The notes: generated by a model not told the origin, from the letters alone. Positions 34,989 through 43,568 are shown, numbered from the stretch's first letter. The stretch: 64,000 nt of DNA from Dongia_B sp035539215 (GCA_035539215.1 DATLIX010000106.1:155366-219365); one strand, 5' to 3'. Numbers and translations: made by a program.

Positions 34989-35822
34989 TCATATCCCCGT
35001 ACTTTGGCGCTGCGCTTCAGTCGCCAACTGCTGCAGGCGGCTGTCATCGGCGGCACCCACCAGGCTGAAGCCGATGCCGTGCTGCGCCCAGGCATAGCCG
35101 TCGACGCCATGCGCCTTCACCGCTTCCAGCGGCGCTTCCATATCGGTCTTGGCCATCGGCCGGATCAGCAGCGACAGGCGCGTTCCCTTGTCGTCGTCAT
35201 ACATGAAGAGGGCGGCCGGGCCGTGAGCGGTGGCCACCAGGCGCCCGCCCATGAAGCGGAACCCGGCGGCGGCGAGATCGACCGGCGCCACCGGATGGGC
35301 GAGGCGGTTGGAGAGCCAACGGGTGAGGTCGGCCTGATGCGCGGCGTCCATTTCCACCGGCCGCTTGCGGTCGGCGGAGAAGACGACATGGGCGGCACCG
35401 GCTTCGTCGGCCAGAGCGGCGATGCCGCTGAGACCGGCGACTTCGTTGGCGGCGACCTCATGGGCGGCCTGGCGCAGATCGGTGACGCCGCGCAGCAGCC
35501 AGCCGGACCCGCCGCCGAGCCCGGCGCCGATGACGACGGCGATCATGGCGACGGCGGCCAGCAGGCGACGCTGGTGCTTGCCGCGCAGATACGCATCGAC
35601 CCGACGCAAGAGGGCCTGATCGGCATCGGGGCGCGGCGGCATCGCCTCGGCGAAGGCCTGGCGCAGATCGTGGCGCTGGCGGCGATAAGCGTCGACCCGT
35701 CGCGTCACCTCGGGATGCGCGGCGAGATGCGCCTCGATCTCCGGCAGGCGTGCCGGGTCGAGGCAATCGTCGATATAGGCCTGCAGATCGTCGTCGCCGA
35801 TCGCGCGTTCGATCTCTCTCAT
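34989..35822 (-). CDS. Anti-sigma factor with one membrane helix
   Basis: The 277-residue protein begins with an anti-sigma-like helical domain (DDLQAYIDDCLDPARLPEIE, about residues 11-60), then one membrane helix (about 87-110), then a periplasmic part of 165 residues. The N-terminal domain lacks the zinc-binding His-x3-Cys-x2-Cys of many such proteins. Its start overlaps the sigma factor stop as ATGA, so the two are made in fixed ratio. It probably holds the sigma factor at the membrane until a signal is sensed outside. Confidence 0.85.
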   Translation of the reverse strand: MREIERAIGDDDLQAYIDDCLDPARLPEIEAHLAAHPEVTRRVDAYRRQRHDLRQAFAEAMPPRPDADQALLRRVDAYLRGKHQRRLLAAVAMIAVVIGAGLGGGSGWLLRGVTDLRQAAHEVAANEVAGLSGIAALADEAGAAHVVFSADRKRPVEMDAAHQADLTRWLSNRLAHPVAPVDLAAAGFRFMGGRLVATAHGPAALFMYDDDKGTRLSLLIRPMAKTDMEAPLEAVKAHGVDGYAWAQHGIGFSLVGAADDSRLQQLATEAQRQSTGI

Positions 35823-36370
35823 TTCACTCTCCGTAACTCGGTCCGTGTATCCGGCCGATCGCCGCCATCCATCATCTGCCGCAGCTTCTCGCGTCCGCGG
35901 CTGAGGCGCGACATCACCGTGCCGATGGGGATATCGAGCACGGCCGCCACCTCGGCATAGCCGAGGCCCTCCACCGCCACCAGCAGCAGCACCTGGCGCT
36001 GATCATCGGGCAGGGTTTCAAAGCTGCGCATGAGGTCGCGCCAGCGCAGGGCTTCCTCCTGGGTCGCCGGCGTGCCCGGCTGAAATCCGTTATCGCCCTC
36101 CAGCGAGATATCGAAGCGGCGCACATGCGCCTTGCGCAGACGGCTGACGAAAACGTTGTGCATGATGGTGAAGAGCCAGGACTTCATGTTGACCACATCG
36201 GCCCGCACCTGCAGCCGGTCGACCGCGCGCAACAGCGCCTCCTGCACCAGATCGTCGGCATCGCGGCCGCCGCGCGCCAGCACATGGGCGTAGCGCCGCA
36301 GGGCTGGAATGTGATCGGCGAGAACATCCAGACTCAGCCTTTCTCCGGCCATCATGTCTCTGCCCGTCAT
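35819..36370 (-). CDS. ECF-type RNA polymerase sigma factor
   Basis: The 183-residue protein has region 2 (DADDLVQEALLRAVDRL, about residues 37-53, then SWLFTIMHNVFVSRLRK) and region 4 (LPDDQRQVLLLVAVEGLGYA, then VAAVLDIPIGTVMSRLSRGR). Both fit group IV sigma factors. Its ATG overlaps the stop of the DUF305 gene, and its own stop overlaps the start of the anti-sigma gene. The target promoter is unknown; autoregulation of this operon is likely for the class. Confidence 0.93.
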   Translation of the reverse strand: MTGRDMMAGERLSLDVLADHIPALRRYAHVLARGGRDADDLVQEALLRAVDRLQVRADVVNMKSWLFTIMHNVFVSRLRKAHVRRFDISLEGDNGFQPGTPATQEEALRWRDLMRSFETLPDDQRQVLLLVAVEGLGYAEVAAVLDIPIGTVMSRLSRGREKLRQMMDGGDRPDTRTELRRVK

Positions 36371-37101
36371 GGCGCGGTGGCACCCCGATTGCCGGCCGCA
36401 CCCGCAACTCCCGCGGCGGGTGCGGCCGGCTGTCCCTGCATGCCGGCGGGCATATCCATGTTCATCTGCATCGGGCTCGTCATCTCCATTGCCGGCTGCT
36501 GCGGCAGGGCGCCCGGAGCGCCCGTCGCCTTGGCGGCGGCGATATCTTGCAGCACCAGCTGCATCACGGCAATTTCCTGCTGTTGCGTGACGATGATCTC
36601 TTCGGCGAGGCGGCGCAGGCGCGGGTCCTTGCCATAGGCCATCTCCAGCTGCGCCATGTCGATGGCACCCTGGTGGTGCGGGATCATCATGCGGGCGAAG
36701 TCGCGATCGGCATTGCCGGTATAGGGCAGGTCCATCGCCATATGCATGTCCATCATCGCCTTGCTCATGGCGGCGGCGAATGGATCACCACCCGGCAATG
36801 CCGTGGCGGCCGTATTGGCGGGGGCGGCAGCCTTCAAGGCTTCGGCATGGGCCATCATGGCGGATTCCCGCCACAGGAAGAAGCCGCCGGCCAGGCCGAA
36901 GACGGCGAGGCCGGCGATCAGAACCGAGCGCAGGACCCGGCGTGACGACGACGGCGGCGTCGCAGCGACCTGCGCCGCCTCGGCCTCCGCCCGGTCGATG
37001 CCGAAGGCGGCGAAGATCGGATCGTCGGGATGTGGTCGTTCGACATGGCTCGGCCGCTCATGCACGCCATGCTGGTCTTCCATCCTGTCACTGTTCCTCA
37101 T
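36367..37101 (-). CDS. Membrane-anchored DUF305 protein, Met/His-rich
   Basis: The 244-residue protein has a cytoplasmic N-terminus with several His, one membrane helix (about residues 57-78), and a DUF305 domain: FARMMIPHHQGAIDMAQLEM, then RLAEEIIVTQQQEIAVMQ. Before and after it are Met-rich stretches (MSKAMMDMHMAMD, and MEMTSPMQMNMDMPAGMQG) of the kind that bind Cu(I). Some DUF305 proteins are copper-binding; a copper role here is inference. The ATG at 37101 has an AAGGAA site; a GTG two codons upstream is an alternative. Confidence 0.88.
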   Translation of the reverse strand: MRNSDRMEDQHGVHERPSHVERPHPDDPIFAAFGIDRAEAEAAQVAATPPSSSRRVLRSVLIAGLAVFGLAGGFFLWRESAMMAHAEALKAAAPANTAATALPGGDPFAAAMSKAMMDMHMAMDLPYTGNADRDFARMMIPHHQGAIDMAQLEMAYGKDPRLRRLAEEIIVTQQQEIAVMQLVLQDIAAAKATGAPGALPQQPAMEMTSPMQMNMDMPAGMQGQPAAPAAGVAGAAGNRGATAP

Positions 37102-37164
37102 CGCCACGTTCCTTTCGCAACATGAGCGCGCGCGGCGCTCATCCGCTCGCCCAACGCCGCCCTA

Positions 37165-38685
37165 TTAGGGCAGGGCCGCCTGCACCTGAACGGGCGTCCC
37201 CGTCCTGTCGCCCTCGAGGGGCGCGATCACCAGATAGCGGCGCTGGTCGGCCGCGTCGGATTTGATCACCTGGCGGATCGGCCCGACCGCATTGACGATG
37301 GCGGCACCGGCCGGATTGGCCTTGAATTGGGCCAGAGGCTCCAGCATGCCGCCGCCCTTGGGATCATTCGCCAGAGCGAGCACATAGGTATTGGCGGGCT
37401 TGAGGCCGGTCGCCGCCGCCTGCAGCACCTGGGTGATGCCCTGGCTGTAGAGCGTCACGCGGGTCGCCGACTTGCCGTCGCTGCCGTTGAGTGCGAGCTG
37501 CGCCGATTGCCCGGCAGTGCCGAGCGGCTGCAGATTGGCAACCGATTTGGCGGGATCGTCGACCGCGCCGGGCGCATAGATGATCGCCTGAGGGGCCTGG
37601 CCGATCGGCACGCTGGCGACGACCTTGTTCGTCGCCGTGTCGATCGCCATCATCAGGTCGCTGTTCTCGTTGCCGACATAGACGCGCCTGCCGTCGCCCG
37701 AGGGCCAGACACCATGCGGCATGTCGGCGACCGGCACGGTCGCCACCAGATGAAAGTCCTTGGTATCGAAGACCTTGACCTGATCGAGGCCGCCGATGGT
37801 GACATAGGCGAAGCGGCCCTGCGGCGTCGCGGCGATATTGACGTGGTTGGTGATCGGGCCGGTGGCGATATCCGCCAGCATGTTGAAGGGCGGCCTGCCG
37901 TTGAACACCTGGACCTTGCCGACATCCTTCAGGGTGAACCAGACCTGGTCGCCTTCCGGCGTCACGGCGATATTCGGGCAGAACGGCGAATCCTGCTTCA
38001 CCTCGCCGACCTTCTGCTTGCTGGCGACGTCGAAGACCGTCGTCACCGGTTCGAAGCTGGAGCAGACATAGCCGTATTTGCCGTCGGGCGAGAACATGGT
38101 CATGCCGGGACCGTTGGGCAGCTTGATGCGGCCGGTTTCCGCGAAGCTCTTGCCGTCCAGCACCGAGACGTAATCCTCGCCGCGCACCGTCACCCAGACT
38201 TCCTTGCCGTCCGGCGTATAGAAGGCCTCATGCGGCGAGCGGCCGACATAGGTGGTCGCCAGCACCTTGTTGCTCTGCGTGTCGATGAAGGTGACGGAGT
38301 TGGAGCCGATCGAGACCACGGCCAGGGTGTGGCGGTCGGGCGAGATGCCCATGCCATGCACCAGCACCTGGCCGCGATACAGCGGCGAAAAGTTCGTCGG
38401 CTGCGGATCGCCGAGCCGGATGAGGCCGAGCAGCTTGTTGTCGGCCGGGTCGATTACCGAGACGGTGTTGGAGAACTGCTCGGCGGCATAAACGCGGTCG
38501 TGATGGCTGACCGGCAGGTTCGGCTCCACCACGCTGTTCGGCGTCGGCACGGCATCATCGGCCAAGGCAGGGGCGATGGCACCGGCCGCGAGCAAACCGG
38601 CCAAGGCGGCACCCGACAACAGGGTAGCGAGAAAGGGGCGGGACGATTTCGGGCTGAACAGGTGCAGGCGAAACGGGTGACGCAT
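37165..38685 (-). CDS. YncE-like exported beta-propeller protein
   Basis: The 506-residue protein has a signal peptide (cleavage near ALADDA) and about seven blades of the YVTN type, such as VYAAEQFSNTVSVIDPADNK and VAVVSIGSNSVTFID in shorter forms, ending around residue 370, followed by a separate C-terminal beta domain with LNGSDGKSATRVTLYSQG. It is likely periplasmic and may bind a ligand or partner. It lies upstream of the DUF305 gene with a 63-bp gap. An AAGGACC site supports the ATG at 38685. Confidence 0.87.
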   Translation of the reverse strand: MRHPFRLHLFSPKSSRPFLATLLSGAALAGLLAAGAIAPALADDAVPTPNSVVEPNLPVSHHDRVYAAEQFSNTVSVIDPADNKLLGLIRLGDPQPTNFSPLYRGQVLVHGMGISPDRHTLAVVSIGSNSVTFIDTQSNKVLATTYVGRSPHEAFYTPDGKEVWVTVRGEDYVSVLDGKSFAETGRIKLPNGPGMTMFSPDGKYGYVCSSFEPVTTVFDVASKQKVGEVKQDSPFCPNIAVTPEGDQVWFTLKDVGKVQVFNGRPPFNMLADIATGPITNHVNIAATPQGRFAYVTIGGLDQVKVFDTKDFHLVATVPVADMPHGVWPSGDGRRVYVGNENSDLMMAIDTATNKVVASVPIGQAPQAIIYAPGAVDDPAKSVANLQPLGTAGQSAQLALNGSDGKSATRVTLYSQGITQVLQAAATGLKPANTYVLALANDPKGGGMLEPLAQFKANPAGAAIVNAVGPIRQVIKSDAADQRRYLVIAPLEGDRTGTPVQVQAALP

Positions 38686-38813
38686 GATCTGGTCCTTCAA
38701 TATCTGTCTGGCAATATCTGGCGGGCGGTACCTGTCGGGGCGGCGGGCCGCCCGGGCAAGGGTGACGCGATGTGACGGTGGGCGAAATCATTCTTGAGCC
38801 GGAGGCGGAAATC

Positions 38814-38846
38814 GAGGCCGGCGCGTCAACGTCGCGCGCCGGCCTC
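38814..38846 (-). promoter_or_regulatory. Hairpin spanning the stop codon of the first operon gene
   Basis: GAGGCCGGCGCG and CGCGCCGGCCTC form a perfect 12-bp stem around a 9-base loop that includes the TGA of the small gene (38826-38828). On the minus strand it is followed by GATTTCC, a poor T-tract. It may reduce read-through into the YncE gene. Confidence 0.5.
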
Positions 38847-39050
38847 GCTGAGATCGACGATCCCGGTCTCCAACCTGTGCTGTCCGTCGATTCCCTGGGC
38901 CTTGGCGAATTTGCTCCAGGCCATGTTGATGGCGGCGGCATCGCTGTAGACCCCGTCGAGCGGCCCGCCAACCGCGACGCCGGAAAGAAGGCCGAAGGCG
39001 GCGGCCAAGCCGCTGGCGCATAAAGTTTTTCTGGTCAAGTTAGACCGCAT
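38826..39050 (-). CDS. Small exported protein, first gene of the ECF operon
   Basis: The 74-residue protein has a signal peptide (RSNLTRKTLCASGLAAAFGL..., likely cleaved after GVAVGG) and a mature part of about 45 residues with no Cys and no known motif. An AGAGGGG site precedes the ATG. It shares its strand with the YncE gene 140 bases on, so it is probably the first gene of the five-gene operon. Confidence 0.7.
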   Translation of the reverse strand: MRSNLTRKTLCASGLAAAFGLLSGVAVGGPLDGVYSDAAAINMAWSKFAKAQGIDGQHRLETGIVDLSEAGARR

Positions 39051-39083
39051 ATCAACCCCTCTGTGGATGGCGTTGCATCAGGC

Positions 39084-39097
39084 GTCATCCGGATGAC
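39084..39097. promoter_or_regulatory. Perfect 14-bp palindrome in the operon promoter region
   Basis: GTCATCC is followed directly by GGATGAC, 34-47 bases before the first ATG of the minus-strand operon. It may be a dimer-binding site or part of the ECF promoter. No factor is known. Confidence 0.45.
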
Positions 39098-39840
39098 ATT
39101 GAGATGGACGGTGTGGCGGGGGGATTATTCCGCGTCGCGAAGAGATTTTTCGGCGATCCTGCGGCTCTTGCGACTCTGTGCGGTCTGCCGCGGGGCGGAT
39201 GTGACGGGATGATGGCGAAGAAATGGATGGCGCGGGCTCACTACGGCGGCAAGCTGAGGATCGCCAGGGCGGAAGGCGCGATCGCCGCATTTTCCCGAGG
39301 GTGCTCGCTCCGGCCAGGTGATGGCGCAGATCAGGGATTGGGCTGTTGTCGATTGGCGTGGGTTACGCGAGGAAAGGCGCCGCTCGCATAGGAAATCGCA
39401 AGATGGCCGCGCCGTGTCAGGGTTCGAACGACCATCCAGCGGCAGCGGGACTTGCTCAAAGCAGCGCGTGAGGCAGGAGGCGGATGGAGACCATCCGGCC
39501 AAAACTGGCCTCCGTGGGCTCGATCGGTTCGCGGCCGGTCCCTGAAGAAGGTCTCAGGCGCGGATCAACCATGCGCGGATCAAGTGAAGGCATGAAGCAG
39601 AGCCACAATTGGCGTCGCGGATATATTTCAGCGCCCGCCTTGTATCTTGAAAATTCGGGGCCACCTGTATGAAGACGCCAAAAATAATCAACCAATAATA
39701 ACGTGGCTTCTCCTGGTCGTTAGACGCGTCCCCCCAGTATTTGCCTGATAGAGCATTCGATGACGATCGCGATCTCGATTGCGCCCGATCCTGGGCGCGG
39801 CGGGTTCGGAAAGGCCATGACCTGGCCAAAGGAGCGCCCC
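39098..39840. other. Long gene-free spacer
   Basis: About 740 bp with weak open frames that lack ribosome sites. The segment 39600-39720 is noticeably AT-richer and may contain the promoter of the entericidin gene. A GGTTCGAAC word near 39419 recalls a T-loop, but no tRNA can be folded. Confidence 0.4.
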
Positions 39841-39999
39841 ATGTACAGTTTCAGGGTATGCAATTTCACGAAAATGACGGCTGCCAGCTTTGCGCTGCTT
39901 GTGCTGCTGGCTGCCTGCAATACCACCGCCGGTGCCGGAAAGGACATCTCTGCCGCCGGCCACGCCATTACCAAGAGCGCGGACCAGCATTCAAACTGA
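39841..39999 (+). CDS. Entericidin-like lipoprotein
   Basis: The 52-residue protein has a lipobox (LLAAC) followed by the entericidin pattern CNTTAGAGKDISAAGHAITK. Mature length is about 26 residues. EcnA/EcnB relatives are small lipoproteins linked to stress or cell lysis; they are very common in alphaproteobacteria. An AAAGGAG site is ideally placed before the ATG at 39841, which decides this start over the upstream ATG at 39760. Confidence 0.88.
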   Translation: MYSFRVCNFTKMTAASFALLVLLAACNTTAGAGKDISAAGHAITKSADQHSN

Positions 40000-40127
40000 C
40001 GCCGCCATCTTGACCGGCCTTCATATCAGTCGAGCCGAGCGGGCTCGCAGAGCGGCGTTTCGACCGGCACAGGCATGATTGCTTACGCCCGGGCCGATGA
40101 AACGCTTGCTTCGGAAAGGTGATGCCG

Positions 40128-40214
40128 ATGAAATATTTCACGCCGCCGATCGTCATTCCGGCTGCGATTCTTCTTGTCGTCCTGGTCATGGCCTTTCTGC
40201 GCTTTCATGCATAG
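40128..40214 (+). CDS. Single-helix membrane microprotein
   Basis: A 28-residue frame (MKYFTPPIVIPAAILLVVLV followed by MAFLRFHA) forms one membrane helix with a basic end. GGAAAGG lies eight bases before this ATG; another ATG two codons upstream is less well placed. It lies between the entericidin and the DUF1003 gene, both on this strand. Size makes the call uncertain, but the site and hydrophobicity fit a real gene. Confidence 0.6.
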   Translation: MKYFTPPIVIPAAILLVVLVMAFLRFHA

Positions 40215-40343
40215 GGGCCGGGCAAGATCGGTCGTGACGCATGCGAAGCTTCTCCGCTGCATGAAAATCGGCCGAATCCGGCATCTGCCGGCGTGGTCCG
40301 ACATGGCTGCGCTGTCGCGGCTTCCGCGCGAAAGCGAGCGGTC

Positions 40344-40922
40344 ATGAACGAGCAGGTGCGGCAGTTTGCCGAACAGCTTCTCGCGACCGGTGTCGACCAG
40401 TTGTCGGATCGTGAACGACGGGTTGTCGCCTGGCTGGCAAAACGGGCGCAGATCAGCCGCGACGTCAATCACGCTTTCGAGGAACATCGCACATTCGGCG
40501 ACCGCCTGGCGGACCGGGTCGCCACGTTCGGCGGCTCCTGGACATTCATATGCCTGTTCCTCGCGACGCTGGTGATCTGGGTTGTGCTCAACAGTATTGT
40601 TCTGGCCGGCGGCTTCGGTGTGTTCGATCCCTATCCCTATATCTTTCTCAACTTGATCCTGTCGATGCTGGCGGCATTACAAGCGCCCATCATCATGATG
40701 TCGCAAAACCGGCAGGCGGCGCGCGACCGTGTCGCCGCAGGCCTGGATTACGAGATCAATCTCAAGGCCGAGATCGAGATCATGGCGCTGCACGACAAGC
40801 TCGATGAGATACGTTCGACGCATCTCGCAGACCTGTTGCGTGCACAGCAGGAACAGTTTCAGCTGCTGTCGCGCCTGGCATCGGTGGGTAATGGTACGGT
40901 CCTACGAGCGACCGCGGAATAG
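40344..40922 (+). CDS. DUF1003 membrane protein
   Basis: The 192-residue protein has the DUF1003 core: RLADRVATFGGSWTFICLFL (helix 1), IWVVLNSIVL, FDPYPYIFLNLILSMLAALQ (helix 2) and APIIMMSQNRQAARDR, followed by a coiled-coil-like tail (YEINLKAEIEIMALHDKLDE). The role is unknown, though this family is often found in stress regulons. The ATG at 40344 was chosen because it starts the first helical segment. Confidence 0.9.
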   Translation: MNEQVRQFAEQLLATGVDQLSDRERRVVAWLAKRAQISRDVNHAFEEHRTFGDRLADRVATFGGSWTFICLFLATLVIWVVLNSIVLAGGFGVFDPYPYIFLNLILSMLAALQAPIIMMSQNRQAARDRVAAGLDYEINLKAEIEIMALHDKLDEIRSTHLADLLRAQQEQFQLLSRLASVGNGTVLRATAE

Positions 40923-41008
40923 ACCTGCGGCAGAGAGAAGTGCCGCGCCCTGACTGCGACCCGCTTGAGCAGAGTCATTTCATTTATAAACTTTTTCGCG
41001 AGACGTTG

Positions 41009-41248
41009 ATGACCAACACGCATTCATATCCACCGAACAAATTCGCTTTTCCGGACCCGCCGCAAGTGGCGCCGGTCCGGGCTCCCCGGCCCAGCTCGGC
41101 ACATAGTGGCCGGGCGCTGCCCGACAACGGCGGGCCGGGTGACGCACCAGAGGCAGTGGCAGCAGAGGCAGTGCGCCCGCAGACAAGCGAAGATACAGAG
41201 GCGGGTCGCTCCATCCTCCACCTCAATATTCAGGCGCGCCCCGAGTGA
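41009..41248 (+). CDS. Small Pro-rich protein, doubtful
   Basis: This 79-residue frame (MTNTHSYPPNKFAFPDPPQV...) is Pro, Ala and Glu-rich and has no clear fold. The site before the ATG is weak. It is kept because it lies in a tight same-strand row between DUF1003 and the 100-residue gene, with few open frames on the other strand. Confidence 0.4.
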   Translation: MTNTHSYPPNKFAFPDPPQVAPVRAPRPSSAHSGRALPDNGGPGDAPEAVAAEAVRPQTSEDTEAGRSILHLNIQARPE

Positions 41249-41312
41249 GCCCGAGCTTGTTCCGGCCTGGCCCTGATCAACCCGACCCCGATTGGCCCAA
41301 GAGGAGAACCCG

Positions 41313-41615
41313 ATGACCATACGCACAACCACCACAAGCGTGATCTTCCACTACCCCTTTATCCTCAGCGGACTTGACGAGCGACAGCCCGCCGGAACGT
41401 ATCAGGTCGAAACCGACGAGGAGCAGATCGAAGATGTTTCCTTTGTGGCCTTTCGCCGGCTCTCGACACTGATACATCTGCATGCCACGCAGGAGCGACC
41501 GGGCATCATGCAGACGATGACCGTCGATCCGAAGGAGCTGGAACTGGCCTTGGCGCGGGACGGCGAAACGGAGGGTGCGGATTCGCCGGACGGGGAGCGG
41601 CCGGCGATGTCATGA
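41313..41615 (+). CDS. Small conserved-looking protein of unknown function
   Basis: The 100-residue product begins MTIRTTTTSVIFHYPFILSG and continues with QPAGTYQVETDEEQIED and VSFVAFRRLSTLIHL. This layout occurs in many alphaproteobacterial small proteins, mostly annotated as hypothetical, and suggests a small beta domain. An AGGAGA site supports the ATG at 41313. It has no signal peptide. Confidence 0.75.
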   Translation: MTIRTTTTSVIFHYPFILSGLDERQPAGTYQVETDEEQIEDVSFVAFRRLSTLIHLHATQERPGIMQTMTVDPKELELALARDGETEGADSPDGERPAMS

Positions 41616-41636
41616 CGGATTACAGCGCGATGTCTT

Positions 41637-41758
41637 AAGTGGCAGCGTCTGGGCTTCTACTTAAACGTGAATCGCCCTCTATCTTAATGAGTAGAGGCGG
41701 ATTCACGCTTTACCCGGAACCGCGAAGCGATTCCATGTAAAACGATTCCGGGTAAAGC
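41637..41758. repeat. Three stacked palindromes
   Basis: First AAGTGGCAGC/GCTTCTACTT (41637-41662, a decayed form of the hairpin at 4966); then CGTGAATCGCCCTCTA/TAGAGGCGGATTCACG (41666-41707, 14 of 16 paired); then GCTTTACCCGGAA/TTCCGGGTAAAGC (41707-41758, perfect 13-bp arms). The rest of the 41616-41929 spacer has only a doubtful 27-codon frame at 41827. Confidence 0.65.
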
Positions 41759-41929
41759 GATCCGGCTCAGAGGCCGAACGGGCTCGCGGCAGTCGAACCC
41801 ACCACGGAGGATCGATCCCTGAGCGGATGGGTATGAGCGTGGTGGATGCGACACTGGCGGATATGAAGGCGGTCGACATCAGGGCTGCGATCACCGCAAT
41901 ATTCACCTGATCTTCGAGGGAGCCGCCTT

Positions 41930-42784
41930 ATGGATATCGGCAGAGTGCTCATCCCGCTCTATGACAGCCCGTTCGACAACCGCTTGTTCGACATGGCGCA
42001 GCAGATCGTCAAGGGCGGTCACGCCTGCCTGCAGGTGGTCTATTTCCGGCCGGCCGTATCCGCCATGGCAATCGCCGGGCTGGAAGACGCCACCGCCGAC
42101 GGCGCGAGCGAGCGGGACGAGGAAGTCGCGGCGGAGACGACGGAGGCAAATATCCGCGAGAGCCTGGAGCTCTGGGCGCGGCTGCATGGCTATTCCATCA
42201 CCAACGAACATGTCGTGGGAATCCCCTTCCAGCTTTCCTTCAAGGAATTGGTCGATGATCCCACCGAGGCGCTGACGCTTCTCGGCCGCTTGAGCGACCT
42301 GATCATCTGCGTGAAGCCGCGCCGCGAGGCCGGATCTTCCCAGCAGATTTTCGACACCGCCATTTCCGCCACCGGGCGGCTGACCGTGGTGGTTCCCAGA
42401 GACCCGCCGGCGGAAATCCTGCAACATGTGCTGATCGCCTGGGACGGTAGCCTGCAGATCAGCCATGTCCTGGCCCAGGCAATCAGGTTCCTGCGCCTGG
42501 CTGGACGCATTTCCATTTTCTGCTACCCGGATGCCAATTGCGATCCAACCAGCGTCTGGCAATTGATCCAATACCTGGCCTGCCATGGCATCACCGCGCG
42601 ACAGGTGGATGTCAGGCGCACCAAACCCATCGGCGAAGCCCTGACCGAAACGGCCATCGCGGAAAATGTCAGCTTGATCGCCATGGGCGCCTATGGCCAT
42701 AGCCGCACGCGCCAGTTTCTCCTCGGCGGGCTGACGCGCCATATGCTGAAGAATACCACGCTGCCGCTGCTGATGACGCACTGA
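41930..42784 (+). CDS. Universal stress protein, tandem UspA domains
   Basis: The 284-residue protein has two UspA-like halves. The second ends with GAYGHSRTRQFLLGGLTRHM, close to the ATP-binding G-2x-G-9x-G-S/T signature of UspA proteins, while the first half lacks it. The final strand (NTTLPLLMTH) is typical. A GAGGGAG site precedes the ATG. It may bind nucleotide and help survive stress; the target is unknown. Confidence 0.88.
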   Translation: MDIGRVLIPLYDSPFDNRLFDMAQQIVKGGHACLQVVYFRPAVSAMAIAGLEDATADGASERDEEVAAETTEANIRESLELWARLHGYSITNEHVVGIPFQLSFKELVDDPTEALTLLGRLSDLIICVKPRREAGSSQQIFDTAISATGRLTVVVPRDPPAEILQHVLIAWDGSLQISHVLAQAIRFLRLAGRISIFCYPDANCDPTSVWQLIQYLACHGITARQVDVRRTKPIGEALTETAIAENVSLIAMGAYGHSRTRQFLLGGLTRHMLKNTTLPLLMTH

Positions 42785-42892
42785 CGATAACAACCGGACG
42801 ACAACAGATGGCCGCGACATCGGTGCGGCATGCACGTCGTCATCGCCATCGGTCGTTCTAGGATGCGGGCAAGAACTCCGGGTGCCGCCCGC

Positions 42893-43234
42893 TCAGCCGC
42901 AGGTGATGGCGGTAATGATGTTGCTGTTGTCGGTCTTGATATTGGCGCGCTCCGGCACGGCATCGTCGGTTGCGACGGTATCCGGCTTCAGCACCCGCAC
43001 GCGGTGCGAGGGAACCGCCGCTTCGAAGAATTGCATCAGCGTCACGTCAAGCGCCTCGCCGATATGGGTCTGCAGGGCGCCGACCCCGCAGGTATCGGCG
43101 CTGGCCGGCATCGGCGGCGGCGTGTCGCTGGATTTGCCCGAACAGGCGGTGAGCAGAAGAGCAGTCAGCATAAAAGCGGTCAGCGGGAAAGCGGAAGGGA
43201 CCGCGGTTGAAAAATTCGCCAAGGAAACGCGCAT
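42893..43234 (-). CDS. Lipoprotein with I78-type protease inhibitor domain
   Basis: The 113-residue product has a lipobox (LLLTAC) and a mature domain with the I78 layout: LQTHIGEALD, then HRVRVLKPDTVATDD, PERANIKTDNSNIITAITCG, with a Cys pair (CGVGAL and the last-but-one Cys) that may be bridged. I78 proteins inhibit serine proteases; here the target is not known. A shorter start at 43171 is possible. Confidence 0.8.
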   Translation of the reverse strand: MRVSLANFSTAVPSAFPLTAFMLTALLLTACSGKSSDTPPPMPASADTCGVGALQTHIGEALDVTLMQFFEAAVPSHRVRVLKPDTVATDDAVPERANIKTDNSNIITAITCG

Positions 43235-43568
43235 TACGAGCCTGTTGGTAAATCGGAAAGCCGCCCATCAAAACAAAAGCCGCCGCGCCGATCAAGGGGG
43301 ACCGAAGCCGCGGGTATGGCGGCGATCCGAGGCTGAGCTGGCCATTCCGTGGCGGTCCGATGGGAACCATTGCGACGATGCCACGTTGCGCAACCGGGTG
43401 GTAAGCCGCGATCACGATGACTGTTGCGGGATGGCGACAGGAATCTGGCGCGGCCTCAGGACCGGGCCGCGATGGTGGGCAAATCAGGGCCGCCGTGCGA
43501 ACCGGAGCAGGTGAGATGCGACCACCCGCGTGGCGCGGCCGAGGCGGCGCGATTTGCGAGGGGTGAGC
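43235..43568. other. Gene-free spacer of about 330 bp
   Basis: It lies between two divergent genes and should hold both promoters. I see no gene and no clear repeat. Confidence 0.4.

Noticed and set aside
39400..39480. Possible tRNA because of a GGTTCGAAC word
   Set aside because: The flanking bases cannot form the T-stem or an acceptor stem, and no anticodon arm is found.
41827..41910. 27-codon frame before the universal stress gene
   Set aside because: No good ribosome site and no hydrophobic or charged pattern; not enough to call a gene.
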